Of a stretch of DNA of 64,000 nucleotides, positions 31,802 to 42,772 are shown in pieces. The stretch covers positions 3,968,001-4,032,000 of the forward strand of contig JANVAS020000203.1 of assembly GCA_027563935.2 (NCBI GenBank), written 5' to 3'. The notes under the pieces are model-generated. The model was not told where the DNA came from and searched no databases. It saw only the letters and a program-made list of their open reading frames with translations. The stretch is from Costus lasius. Its lineage: Eukaryota; Streptophyta; Magnoliopsida; Zingiberales; Costaceae. Every line of letters begins with the position of its first letter. The stretch's first letter is position 1. Made by a program: the position numbers and the translations under genes.

Positions 31802-33728
31802 TGTTGTGATCCGCAAGTGCATGGATACTCGAAGTAATAAAGAAAGATATCGAACCCACAGAGACCTATGTTGTCAAGTACTGATCAATTGATTTCTCAC
31901 TATCTAGGTAGTCGAATGAAAGTCAAGCAAATATCGCAAACACACGGAAGAATACTGTCGGAGAGAAAACTTGGACTAGGGTTTCATTCACTATAATTTC
32001 TATGACTAGACATGAATAAAGAATTTGTCAGTTTAATTTTATCATGATGAAGATGCAAATTACTTAATAAAAGGATTGTTTCACTCTCGTGCTAACAACC
32101 ATGCAGGGATTTATCTTTGCTTTCGTGCAAGATTCGTCCCAATGCTGAAGATAAGTAAATCATCAATCAATGAACTCAAAGATCACTTTCGTGCATCCGA
32201 ATTCTAGGTTGATAATCTCTAGTGGAATCTCAAGGATCACTTTCGTGCATCCGAGCCTCAACACTAGTTTTACTCATGGATCTCCAACATTCCGATTCTC
32301 ACTTTCGTGCAAGATCTCCACGTTTGACAATTAGACTCGATCTACAGATTCATGTTATTATCATGGCAATTAATCTACATGAACTGAATAAATTGGATCT
32401 AACCTAAGGAAGGGTTCATAACATGCAATTCTAGGGTTCTAAATTCTCAAGCAATTACCTTTCAGTCAATAGAGAAAATTCTAAAAACATGATTAGTAAC
32501 ATGGATCTATAGAGAGTCTAAGCACAAATATCACATGAGCAAAATCATCATGCTAAGATTAAACGCAACGAAATAGTGAAAAAAATAGTCATCTAGTCAT
32601 TAAAAATCAAGTGAATTACTCTCCCATGTCCTAAGGGTAGTTTAAGCTAGCATGGTAAAGGAGTTACAAAATTCCATAATTTCAGAAGTTCAAAAATCAA
32701 CGAAAGAAGAGTTTTGGAAAAATACAGGACGGCTGTGAAGTATTTCACAACAGTAATTTCGATTGATCTCGGTAAATAGTGGCTGTCTCCCTTTTTTCCT
32801 TGAATTCTCCTTCGATTGATTTCTTTTTCTTCTGCAACTTCTGGTACGTCGTCTCCTCCTTCAGATGTAGCTTTGGTATGAATTTCACGGCCAGAGATGC
32901 CCTGAATTCGTTGCAGTGGCGGAACCCTAGGCGGCGGCATGAATGACGATTTCTCCCTCGACAGTCGATGAAAATTGGGGCTTTTGGTGTATCTCTAATC
33001 CTCTCCTCCAAAACTCCCCGATTGCTTCTTACGGCTTCGAATATAAACCTCTGGTTCGCCCGCAATCATCTCCGCAAGAATCAGACTTCAGAATTGACAT
33101 GGAAATCGTGTTTAACAACAGAAATACAGCAGTGTAATAGTTTATGGCACTGCTGTAAAATCGGTCGAGTTTTCTGGGCAATACGGCACCGTAATCTGGT
33201 TTACGGTATTGCAATAAAATCAGCTGAACTCTCTATTCGGATGTGACTGGAAAATACGGCCCGTGTAATCCTTTACGGTGGTGCCGTAAAATCAAGCAAA
33301 GTTTCTGTTCTGAAGCGCTCTGAAATACGGTACCGTAATCTGGTTTACGGTACTACAGTAAAATCTGAAAAACCTTCTGTTCGGAAACTCCTAAAAATAC
33401 GGCAGTGGCTCGGATTTTATGGTAGCGTATGAAAATACAAGACCGTAAAATAGGTTATGACACGGCCGTAATTTGCTAAGTTGCTCCGTTTTGCGTGACA
33501 TTTCTTGGGTGATCTCCTCTTGATGATGGTAACTTTTCTATGTGTTTGATTTTGCTTGAAAACTCTTGAAATAATGCCTTTTTACCTGAAAATGATGAAA
33601 AACCAAAATAGAAGTAGACTTTGCAATATTCGATGAATTTAGTATGAAAACAAGTAATAAGATCCTCAATTTAGCATGAAAAGATATCTAAAATGATACA
33701 AAATATACTATATATTTTGGTGTCATCA
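31802..33728 (-). repeat. Gy1 5' LTR
   Basis: 1927 bp. On the minus strand it starts TGATGACACCAAAATATATA and ends GCGGATCACAACA. Near its outer end is an array of imperfect hairpin repeats (33121-33480). No long open frame. The other LTR is outside the window, so age cannot be estimated here. Confidence 0.88.
33121..33480. repeat. Imperfect hairpin minisatellite in Gy1 LTR
   Basis: Five to six units spaced about 59, 73, 68 and 74 bp apart (starting near 33121, 33180, 33253, 33321 and 33395). Each has the layout AATACGGYRCCGTAA - spacer - TTACGGTRYYGTAAAATC, so each unit can fold on itself. A looser unit lies near 32728. A related unit occurs in Gy2 at 38361-38404. Confidence 0.7.
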
Positions 33729-35239
33729 GATGTCTCGAGTCCTCTTCTTCCACGCTCGGTGCTAGCCTCGAGAAGAAGATCCAAGCCTTAGTCCACCTTC
33801 TTCACAACTTGCGCCACTTCCAAGGTATATGCACCAAGGATGAAGAAGGATGAAGAAGAGGGAAGCCGCCAAGCACCAAATTCCTTGCGCCAAGAGGAAA
33901 CGAAGATGAAGGCTTGCGGCTAGGATTTGATGGAAGAGATCACTTGCGCCTCTTGCCCTTGCTCTCGCATCTCTCTGTGTTCTCACGCCTCCTGGGAGTA
34001 GAATATTAGAGAGGAGGCGTCTAGGGCCTCTTATATAGAGCAAGAGGCGCTCAGGGTTAGGGCTAGGCGCATAATGAAGTAACTTTGGCCATCCAAAACC
34101 CCATTATACCCCTTAGGGGCCAATGGGGTTGTTATTGGGCCTCATTGGGTAATGAGCAAGCCCAAACCTCATTGAATGGGTTGATTAAGCAATTGGATCC
34201 AATCCAATGCAACCTAAATCCAAATGTGACCTAACCATGGTCAAATTCGGGTCAACCTACCAAAAATGAAGTTTGGCTCCAATAACATTTTTCCATCTCA
34301 TCAGGCCCATCGGTGTTGATGAAATCTCCCAAATATATCCGAGTCATCCAATAACTCGATCATAAGGCTTCTCGATCAATACGAGAACTCGAGTATCAAG
34401 GTGTGTGACCCTGTAGGTTCCTTTGACGTCGGTAGTGCTGACCAAAGGTCACCACAAGCAGTGAGTGGCACCTAGCAGTGCATCGTTGCTACCCAGGTCA
34501 TTGGAATGGATATCGACATCGATATCCCCATCATTGCAACTAGGTACAGATGCATTCCAGTCTCTTTGCCGAACTGATATCCGATTGGACAAGTGTGTCA
34601 CCACTTGTTTTCATCCAATCTCATGGTTATGACTAAATCAGGTCTCACCTGGGTATGGCCATACACTTTCAGTCATAGAACCATAGAGGAGCTCCATGGA
34701 TATCAAGCTTCCCTTAGGAAGGGGCAAATCCTCTGTCTGTCTATTTACCTTCTCCTATGGGTCGTGACATGCTCAATGACAACCATTATTACCCCCCAAC
34801 TACGGCGAGGTGTTAGGTTGTATCAAAGCATATCCTTAACCATATAGAATGGCCAATGACCTCAAGTCAAGGGATCAATGCATCTCCTATCACTTGTGAG
34901 GATAACTCGTGACACCAAGTCATTGCCTCACAGCGGGTCGGTCCAATATGTCCACCACTGATATACCCATATGTCTGCATTAGCACCTCGTGCCTAACTA
35001 GCCCATATACCAGTCTCACAAGTACCAGAGCTGTCCCATATCCACTCAGGTACATCGACTGGAGACAATCATTTGAGCACAGACCCAATCTGTCTCCAGG
35101 GACATTATCATATAAGTACATAATCGCAGATGTAAGCAAATATAGATAATGACAATGCCTAGAATGATATATATAAAATATCAATGTCAAGTAGTACAAT
35201 AATGGACCAAAACTAGGTCCTAGGGCATATACACCAACA
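33729..35239 (-). repeat. E 3' LTR, truncated by Gy1
   Basis: 1511 bp of a family 2 LTR, ending (plus strand) CATATACACCAACA. It keeps GTATGGCCATAC at 34653-34664 and a minus-strand TATA box TATATAA at 34032-34038. The left 220 bp or so are absent, replaced by Gy1. Confidence 0.9.
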
Positions 35240-35250
35240 ATCTCCCACTT
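35240..35250 (-). other. E polypurine tract
   Basis: AAGTGGGAGAT on the minus strand just before the 3' LTR, as in A and B. Confidence 0.82.
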
Positions 35251-35260
35251 GCACTAAGAC

Positions 35261-37143
35261 CTAGAGGTTGAGGAACCTCAACCCCATATCTCTAGCGTGA
35301 CCATCATGCTTCTGCTGCGCCAAAGCCTTGGTCAATGGGTCTGCCAGATTGTTCTCTGTGCCAACTTTGCTAATCTTGACATCACCTCTGTCTATGATCT
35401 CTCTGATCTGGTGAAATCTTCTGAGTATGTGTTTGGATCTTTGATGAGACCGTGGTTCTTTGGCTTGTGCAATTGCTCCATTGTTATCACAATAGATTTC
35501 AATGGGATCTACTGCACTGGGAACCACCTGAAGTTCAGAAATGAACTTCCTTATCCAAATAGCTTCTTTGGCTGCCTCAGAAGCGGCCACATACTTAGCT
35601 TCTGTTGTAGAATCGGCAATAGTGGATTGCTTGAAGCTCTTCCAGCAAACAGCACCTCTATTCATCTTAAACACATAGCCAGCCTGCGATCTAAAGTCAT
35701 CAGGGTCAGACTGGAAAGACGCATCAGTGTAGCACTGCATACTGAGCTCTTCCTGTCCCCCATAGACTAGGAACAAATCCTTAGTTCTTCTCAGATACTT
35801 CAAGATGTTCTTTACAACCACCCAGTGCTGTAAACTAGGATTGGATTGGTATCGGCTGGTTATGCTCACAGCATAAGCCACATCTGGTCTAGTACACAAC
35901 ATTGCATACATGATCGATCCCACTGCCGAAGCATAAGGCACTTGACTCATGTCATCCCTCTCAGCCTGTGTTCTGGGACACTGACTCTTTGAGAGAGTAA
36001 GGCCATGTCTCACTGGAAGGTACCCTTTCTTGGATTGCTCCAAGCTAAACCTCTCCAGGACCTTATCAATGTAAGTACTTTGACTAAGGGCTAGGAGCCT
36101 CTTGGATCTATCCCTGTAGATCCTCTCGCCTAGGATATAGGCGGCCTCCCCTAAGTCCTTCATCTCAAAACACTTCCCTAACCATGTCTTCACAGCTTGA
36201 AGACTAGGGATGTCATTCCCGATGAGCAATATGTCATCGACATACAAGACTAGAAAAGTCACCAAGCTCCCACTGAATTTTCTGTATACACAGGCGTCAT
36301 CTTCGCTTTTTATAAAGCCATAATCTCTCACAGCTTCATCGAATTGAAGATTCCAACTTTGAGATGCTTGCTTTAATCCATAAATGGATCTCTTTAGCCT
36401 GCAGACTTTACTGGCTTCTGCAGGATGGATGAAGCCAACAGATTGTGTCATATACACATCCTCAGTTAGCTTCCCGTTAAGCAATGCTGTCTTTACATCT
36501 ATCTGCCATATCTCATAGCCATGATATGCAGCTATAGCAAGTAGAATCCTAATGGATTTGAACATAGCAACTGGCAAAAAGGTTCCATCATAGTCCACCC
36601 CGTGGACTTGTTTGAATCCCTTAGCCACTAGTCTACCTTTATAGGTAACTACATTGCCATCCATGTCTGTCTTCCTCTTGAAGACCCATTTACACCCTAT
36701 GGGTTTTACCCCATCAGGTAACTCAACCAAATCCCAAACTTGGTTAGCTGACATGGAATCCATTTCATATCTCATGGCGTCAAGCCATCTCTCGGAGTCC
36801 GGTCCACTGACTACCTCTTCATAAGTCTTGGGTTCATCCTCAATGATGAATATCCCGTCGTGTTGGGTCGGCAGCGACCCATACCTCTCAGGTACACGAT
36901 GAATCCTCCCAGATCTACGTGGGGTCTGTGTCTGAGCCTCAGGTTGCCCATCAACCGGTGCAGGTGGCTCAGGTTCCATCTCTACAATTTGTGGTTGCTC
37001 TTAGACCTCGTCCAAGTCAAACTTCCTCCCACTAACTTCTTTCATGAGAAATTCTTTCTCTAGAAAGACAGCACCCTGAGCAACAAAAACTTTGTTCTCC
37101 GTGGGAACATAGAAGTAGTAACCCTTAGTTTCCTTAGGGTACC
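35261..37143 (-). pseudogene. E integrase tail, RT and RNase H, truncated
   Basis: Minus-strand copia pol. Open for 572 codons from 36979 to 35261, with RT motifs KPIGCKWVFKRK, IDVKTALLNG and LYVDDILLIG and RNase H motifs TDASF, EAKY (normally EAEY) and YCDN. Just upstream a TAA at 37001-37003 interrupts the linker, where A and F have Gln or His. The protein is then cut at 37143. Gag, protease and most of the integrase are missing. The RT part is the best preserved of the three family 2 copies. Confidence 0.9.
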
Positions 37144-38666
37144 TAACGCAGCGGATGTATAGGATGGTTCCTTAGAGCAGTACTCTACGGTGGGGGAGAC
37201 TTATGATGCGGAAATCCGGGAGAGGGTCTTGAGACGAGGGAATAGAAAGCGTGCGCAATCGATGGAAACCCGCGGAGAAAACTGATGGAAACAGCGCAAG
37301 ATGTAGCTTGAGCAACACTCAGAGCGACAGGAAACCATGGATCGAAACTCTATCAGAAAATACTCACCTCGATCGCGGAGACAATGCTTGTTTTTTTGCA
37401 AGCACACGCATGCCCTTCACAATGCTATGGCAACCAACCAAGGTTACTCGTCCAAGACACAACACAGCAACATGAACATGCAAAGGACCCGGCGCCCAAG
37501 TGGGGTTCGCCGGGTGTTTTGATTGAAAGCTGAAAAGAAACGTACAAAGAGGAGGCGAGGGAACTCTAGGCGAGCTCCTTGGAGTTTTGCTGGACCTAAG
37601 GCCTTGCAAGAGAAGGCGCAAACTACAACGAAAACTAAAAAACACACAGCTCTCCGTCCTCTTTTATAGATCAAGAGGGAAAGAGGGTCACAAGCTAAAC
37701 ATGTGAGGTAGCTGGAGAAGCCAACCACCCAAAACAAACTAAAGTAGGGTCAAGATGCCCTCTAACTACCAAAAAGTAAAAAAAAACTAGCAACTATTCC
37801 CTGGGGTGATTCCTTCATGCGAGGGGTGTGAGGCGTCGAGTGAAAGAGTCGTGGTCGCCGTCCGGACCCAAGTGACGCTACACCATCTCCGAGCAAGTAG
37901 CCACAAGGCAGCAAAACTTGCTGATGGTGGGCTAGTTCTGCACATTGTTGGCGGTGTCGTGGGCCGAGTTGACGACCCGGTTGTTGTAGTGGTCGGTGGA
38001 CTGGTCACAGTCGGTGGTCGAGTTTCGAGGTGGCCCCCGATTGATGGGTAGCGGGGGTAGTGGGTGAAGGGATGTCGTGGAAGCAGGAGAAGCCACGTGG
38101 CCAGAGTGGATGGGGCATGTCGTGGCTATCGAAGGGCTCATCACTCTCACAAAACGGTCCGCAGGGTGCAAAGACCGCTGAGAACATCGAACGAGGTGAA
38201 AAATCACCGTCTTTGGCTTTCTGGGGCTGAACACGGCCGTGTTCGGCATCTAATTTCTGCGCTGAGGTGACCACGGCTAGTGGCATGGCCTTGTTGGGGA
38301 ACTGCAAGCTCGTCACGGCCTGGCCGTGTTCGTTGGGGCCAAAATCCACAGAATGTTGCGTTGATTTTACGACGGGGCCGTAACCGGTAGTACGGGTCGT
38401 ATTCTTTATCACGGACTGGCCGTGTTGTCCATCACGGCCATGTTCATTGAGGCCAAAATCCGTTGAGCCCGACATGGCGGGTGTCACGGTCGTGTCGCAG
38501 ACCGTGCTGGCGTTCGCGTCTGTCTTCGACCGTGTTTGCCGTCACGGCAGGGCGGCAGAGGGCTTATGTAGCTGAAATTTGGGGGGCGTCTTTGTTAAAT
38601 CCTGTGGAGTCTCCCCAAGCATCTTCCCGGGGGATGTGGCATTCCCCATAGGCATCTATGACTCCG
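37144..38666 (-). other. Gy2 3' non-coding region with LTR
   Basis: About 1.5 kb downstream of the integrase. A minus-strand TATA box (TATAAAAG, about 37663-37670) shows that promoter-bearing LTR sequence is present. The part at 38100-38560 is G/C rich with many copies of CACGGCCGTG-like motifs. I could not fix the LTR boundaries: no second copy is in the window, and no clear polypurine tract was found. Confidence 0.5.
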
Positions 38667-40892
38667 TCAAGTATCCCGCGGGGGGGGGGGGGAAGAATTC
38701 TCCGGAGAATAGAGTGGAGATTCGTCAAAGGAGGGGGCGCTGGTGTGGAGGGGCGCATGATAGGGCAGGAGGTCGGCGACGTTGAAGATAGGACTGTTGT
38801 GGGAATCCGTCGGAAGGTCAAGGACGTAGGCATTGGAGCCCAGTCGCCGTAGGATCATGTAGGGCCCGGCGTAGCGTGCATGCAACTTCCAATTGGCTCG
38901 CGATTTCAAATGCTCAGGGTGGAGACGCACCATAACGAGCTCACCAATCTCGAAGTGATGTGGTCTACGATGCACGTTGGCCTCAGCCGCATACCGGGTG
39001 TTGCTCAAGAAAATCCGATGACAAATTTCATCGTGTAATCCCGCAAGATGAGAAGCAAAGGTGTATGCAGACTCATGGATAGATGGTGGGGGAGGGACGT
39101 TATGCATGTCTATGGGTTTCCTAGGTTGGTGCCCAAGGACGACCTGGAAAGGAATCAGCCCAGTGGAGCGGTGCGACGCGCTGTTATATGCAAATTCCGC
39201 GATAGGAAGGTGTTCAGCCCAATGGCATGGGAAGTCGCCAGCTAAGCACCGCAGAAGGTTACCCAAACTTTGATTCACCACCTCGGTTTGACCATCCGTC
39301 TGTGGATGGTAAGCCGACAAAAACTTGAGAGTGGTCCCAAGGAGAGCCCACAATGATTTCCAAAAGTGACCGACGAACTGGGTGTTGCGGTCGGAGATAA
39401 TGGTGAGGGGCAAGCCGTGTAGGTGGATGATCTCCCTAATGAACAAATGGGCGATGTGGGAAGCATCGGCGGTCCTAGAACAAGGAATAAAATGTGCATC
39501 TTAGAGAAGCGGTCCACGACAACGAAGATGGAGTCGTGGCGTGAAGTGGTACGGGGCAGACCAAGCACGAAGTCCATGCTAATGTCGAGGCATGGACTCC
39601 TGGGGACCGGCAGGGGGGGTGTACAAGCCAGTGTTGGCAGGGCGGGGTTTGGCACGTTGGCAGGTCCCACAATGTCGGACGACCCTATCTACGTCCTTAC
39701 GAAGAGCGGGCCAGAAGAAGCAGTCTTCAGCCAAGTCAAGGGTCTTGTCGTGGCCATGGTGCCCAATGGCACCGCCAGCGTGTAGCTCGAGCAGCAGATG
39801 CTCGCGGAGGGAGGCCCGGGGGACGCACAACCGGTTACCGTACACAAGATAACCGTCGTGGAGACAATACGGGAGGTCTGGGGGTCGGCACTGAGGAGGC
39901 GAGCAAGTACCGGACCGAAGTCAGGGCAGTCCGCATACTCATCGCGGATGTGGGGAAGGGCCGGAATAGACGTGGATAGGACACACAGGAGCGAGGGGAC
40001 TCGACTAAGGGCATCGGCTACTATGTTCTCTTTCCCAGCGTTGTGGGTGATCATGAAGGTATACTGCTGAAGAAACTCAACCCACTTAGCGTGGCAAGGG
40101 ACGAGCTTCTTCTGGGAGTTTAGGAAAGAAAGGGCCTGGTGATCACTAAAAAGGATGAACTCCTTGTGTAGGAGGTAATGACGCCACTGCCGAAGAGATT
40201 GCACGATGGCGTAAAACTCCTTATCATAGGTAGAGTATCGTTGCCGCGCATCATTCAGCTTCTCGCTGAAGAAGGCGACCGGATGGCCCTCCTGGCTAAG
40301 GGTACCTCCAATGCCCGTGCCGGAGGCGTCACAGGCAACCTCAAAGACTTTAGAAAAGTCAGGGAGGCGAAGGACGAGCGCAGAGGTCATGATATCCTTA
40401 AGGGCCGAGAACGCGCGGCTCGCCACGGGTGTCCAATAGAAGGTCTCATTCTTGGTGCAAGCCATCATAGGGGACGCGATGGTGCTGAATCCCTTAATGA
40501 AACGATGGTAGAAGGTAGCGAGTCCAAGGAAGCTGCAGACCTCAGTGACGGACTCGGGTTCCAGCCATCGGCGGATGGCCTCAATTTTCGCGGGGTTAAC
40601 CATGAGAGCCTGGTCCGAAACGATGAAACCTAAGAACGGAACCTGAGAGTCGAGGAAGGAACACTTGTTCGCGTTAAAGAATAGACGTTCCTTACGCAGG
40701 AGGTCAAAAGTCAGGCGCAGGTGCTCTAAGTGGTCGGCGCGAGTGTGGCTATAGATGAGAATGTCGTCAAAGTAGACGACAAGGAACTTGCCCATGTAGG
40801 GGCGAAGGACCTGGCTCATGAGACGCATAAACGTAGAAGGTGCGTTGGTAAGCCCAAAGGGCATAACCAACCACTCGTAGAGGCCATACTTT
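38667..40892 (-). pseudogene. Gy2 RT, RNase H and integrase, frameshifted
   Basis: Gypsy-type pol, with RNase H before integrase. RT: LVMPFGLTNAPSTFMRLM and YFDD at 40774-40763, then FLGF and FLGLATFYHRFIK. RNase H: CDASGTGIGG, FFSEKLNDARQRYSTYDKE, SDHQALSFL and ADALSR. Integrase: H-H-C-C finger HHGHDKTL...CGTCQRAK (about 39790-39650), core motifs [12 protein letters not shown] and [10 protein letters not shown], then a GPY-type C-terminal part (YAGPYMILRRLGSNAYVLDL). There are at least three frame changes, near 39870, 39600 and 39500. No chromodomain was recognised. The N-terminal RT half is beyond F. A run of 13 Cs on the coding strand near the end (38680-38692) encodes prolines. Confidence 0.85.
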
Positions 40893-42751
40893 TGTTGGGA
40901 AACCCCAGGGATTTTAAAATTTTTACAGACAATCACAGTGGAAGCAATCCTCGAAACAGGCCAGTCCCAAAAACCCAGAAGATCGAGTCTTGCGAGGAGA
41001 TCGACACGGTGAATAGGAGATGATACTTTGATGCAAATTAAGTGATGCGATGCAGGCACCCAAATGTGCGCCCTCTACAGTCTCGCACACAGCCGAACCT
41101 CGAATTCTCTTCTTCCACGCCCGGTGCTAGCCTCGGGAAGAAGATCCATGCCTTTGGGAGACTTCCTCAATCACTTGCGCCAAATCCAGAGGAGATGCCA
41201 AGGAGAGGAGGTGGAGCTTCGTCGGAGTCCAACTCTTGAAGCACTCCACCAAGATCCGAACTGGAATCAACCGAAGCCAAAGTCCAACTTTGGAGAGGAG
41301 GGCGCCAAGGAACTTCCAAAGTTCCGAACTCACTAAAGGGAAGAGGAGAGGCAATGGGCGAACATCCCTCTCTCTCTTTCTAGGAGTGGCGATAAGGGGA
41401 CAAAAGGGGCAGGCGTTCAAGAGTTGCGACAAGGGGGGAGGAAGAGGGTTTATATACCCATTAATAGGTGCACCTCTTCACTAGTGAAGAGGCACACCTC
41501 TTCATGAAGAGACACACCTCTTCAAGAGGTAAAACCCATTTCGCCCACTCCAAGTGCCATGCGCCCAAGTACATTCACCCACTCCAAGTGAGAAGCTCCA
41601 AGCTTCTCACCTTAAGAAGATGTCCAACTTGGATTTGTTCACCTCAAGGAAATGCGCCAAGCTCACTCCAAGTAGCTAGCGCCATTCTATTTGGCCCATT
41701 GGCCCAAATGGCTTATTGAGCCCATTTGGCCTATTAGCACAACTTGGTCTATTGGGCCCATTTGGCCTACTAGGCCCAAAAACAAGTTAGCTCCAAATGA
41801 TTCCTTTCATCTCATCTAACATAGTGGTGCTGATGGATTCTCCCAAACAGATCTGAGTTATCCAATAACTCAATCAATAGGCTACCCAATCAATACGAGA
41901 ACCCGAGTTTCAAGTTGTGTGACCCTGTAGGTTCCTCAGACGTTGGCAGTGATGAACTGAGTCATCACAAGCAGTGATTGGCACCAAGCAGTGCATCGCT
42001 GCTACCCAAGTCATCGGAATGGATATCAACATTGACATCCCCATCATCGCAACAAGGTACCGATGCATTATAGTCTCTTTGCCGAACTAATATCCAATTG
42101 GACAAAGTGTGTCACCACTTTATTTTCACCCAATCTCATGGTCATGACTAAATCAGGCTTTCACCTGGGTATGGCCATACACTTTCAGTCATGCAACCAT
42201 AGGGGGGCCCCGTGGATATCAAGCTTCCCGTAGGAAGGGGCAAATCCTATGTCTATTCATTGATCTTCTCATATGGGTTGTGACATACCCAATGACAACC
42301 GTTATGACCTCCCTGCTACGGCGAGGCGTTAGGTTGTATCAAAGTATGCCCCTAACCATATAGAAGAGTCAATGACCTCAAGTCAAGGGATCAATGCATC
42401 TCCTGTCACATGTGAGCTTAACTCATGACACCAAGTTAAAGCCTCACAGTGGGTCGGTCCAGTATATCCACCACTGATATACCCATATGCCTGCGTTAGC
42501 ACCCCGAGTGTAACCAGCCCATATACTAGTCTCACATGTACCAGAGCTGTCCCTTATCCACTCAGGTACTTGACCCGGGACACACCGTTTGAGCACAGAT
42601 ACAATCTGTCTCCAGGGACATTATTATCCATGTATATAATCACAGATGTAAACATAGCATAATAACGACAATGCTAGAATGATATATTAAATATCAATGT
42701 CAAGTAGTACAAGATGGACCAACAACGGGTCCAAGGGCATATACACCAACA
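40893..42751 (-). repeat. F 3' LTR
   Basis: 1859 bp, plus-strand ends TGTTGGGAAACCCC and ATACACCAACA. GTATGGCCATAC at 42169-42180; minus-strand TATA box TATATAAA at 41449-41456. Just upstream of that box (minus-strand sense) lie three successive palindromes at 41473-41530. Confidence 0.94.
41473..41530. repeat. Three consecutive palindromes next to F LTR TATA box
   Basis: CCTCTTCACTAGTGAAGAGG (41473-41492, perfect 20 bp), CTCTTCATGAAGAG (41498-41511, perfect 14 bp) and ACCTCTTCAAGAGGT (41516-41530, 15 bp around one central C). They share the half-site CCTCTTC and begin 17 bp from the TATA box. A cluster of binding sites is plausible; A has no such cluster at the matching place. Confidence 0.7.
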
Positions 42752-42762
42752 ATCTCCCATTT
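42752..42762 (-). other. F polypurine tract
   Basis: AAATGGGAGAT on the minus strand before the 3' LTR, with one change from the family pattern. Confidence 0.75.
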
Positions 42763-42772
42763 GCACTTAGAC

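Larger units (their letters stand above)
1..33728 (-). mobile_element. Gy1: Ty3/gypsy element of Athila/Tat type, left end outside window
   Basis: This is a minus-strand gypsy element with its 5' end on the right. In the window it has a 5' LTR (31802-33728), an Asp-tRNA-type primer site, a damaged gag (30031-31541) and the start of the protease region (1-513). The rest of pol and the 3' LTR lie to the left of position 1. It is split by element A: TATAG is duplicated at 509-513 and 30026-30030. Its LTR has the usual TG...CA ends, reading on the minus strand TGATGACACC... to ...GGATCACAACA. It lies inside the 3' LTR of element E, so its own TSD is probably GATGT (33729-33733). The partner copy is outside the window. 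Confidence 0.88.
33729..37143 (-). mobile_element. E: Ty1/copia family 2 element, 3' half only
   Basis: Minus-strand copia element with part of its 3' LTR (33729-35239), polypurine tract and the RT-RNase H half of pol. Gy1 is inserted about 220 bp from the LTR end as judged from LTRs A and F, so the missing LTR piece should lie left of the window. On the right, homology stops abruptly at 37143 within GGGTACC of the integrase-RT linker, where Gy2 sequence starts. It is the oldest layer of the left nest. Confidence 0.88.
37144..40892 (-). mobile_element. Gy2: Ty3/gypsy element, chromovirus-like, fragment
   Basis: Minus-strand gypsy sequence with the RT to integrase part of pol (38667-40892) and 3' non-coding/LTR sequence (37144-38666). 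F is inserted in its RT at 40893, and ACTTT (40888-40892) is the likely duplicated target. The right continuation lies beyond the window. Its left end does not show the expected TG...CA LTR terminus at the junction with E, so either the LTR is trimmed or the joint is a deletion. Lineage (CRM- or Galadriel-like) is a guess from RT wording. Confidence 0.75.

Noticed and set aside
38005..38487. 160-codon minus-strand open frame in the Gy2 3' region
   Set aside because: G/C-rich repeat sequence, overlapping open frames on both strands, no recognisable domain; chance open frame.
39689..41059. Apparent 456-codon gene on the minus strand
   Set aside because: Its first 56 codons come from the F LTR and its last part is out of frame with the integrase; it is a chance fusion of LTR F with Gy2 RT and RNase H.
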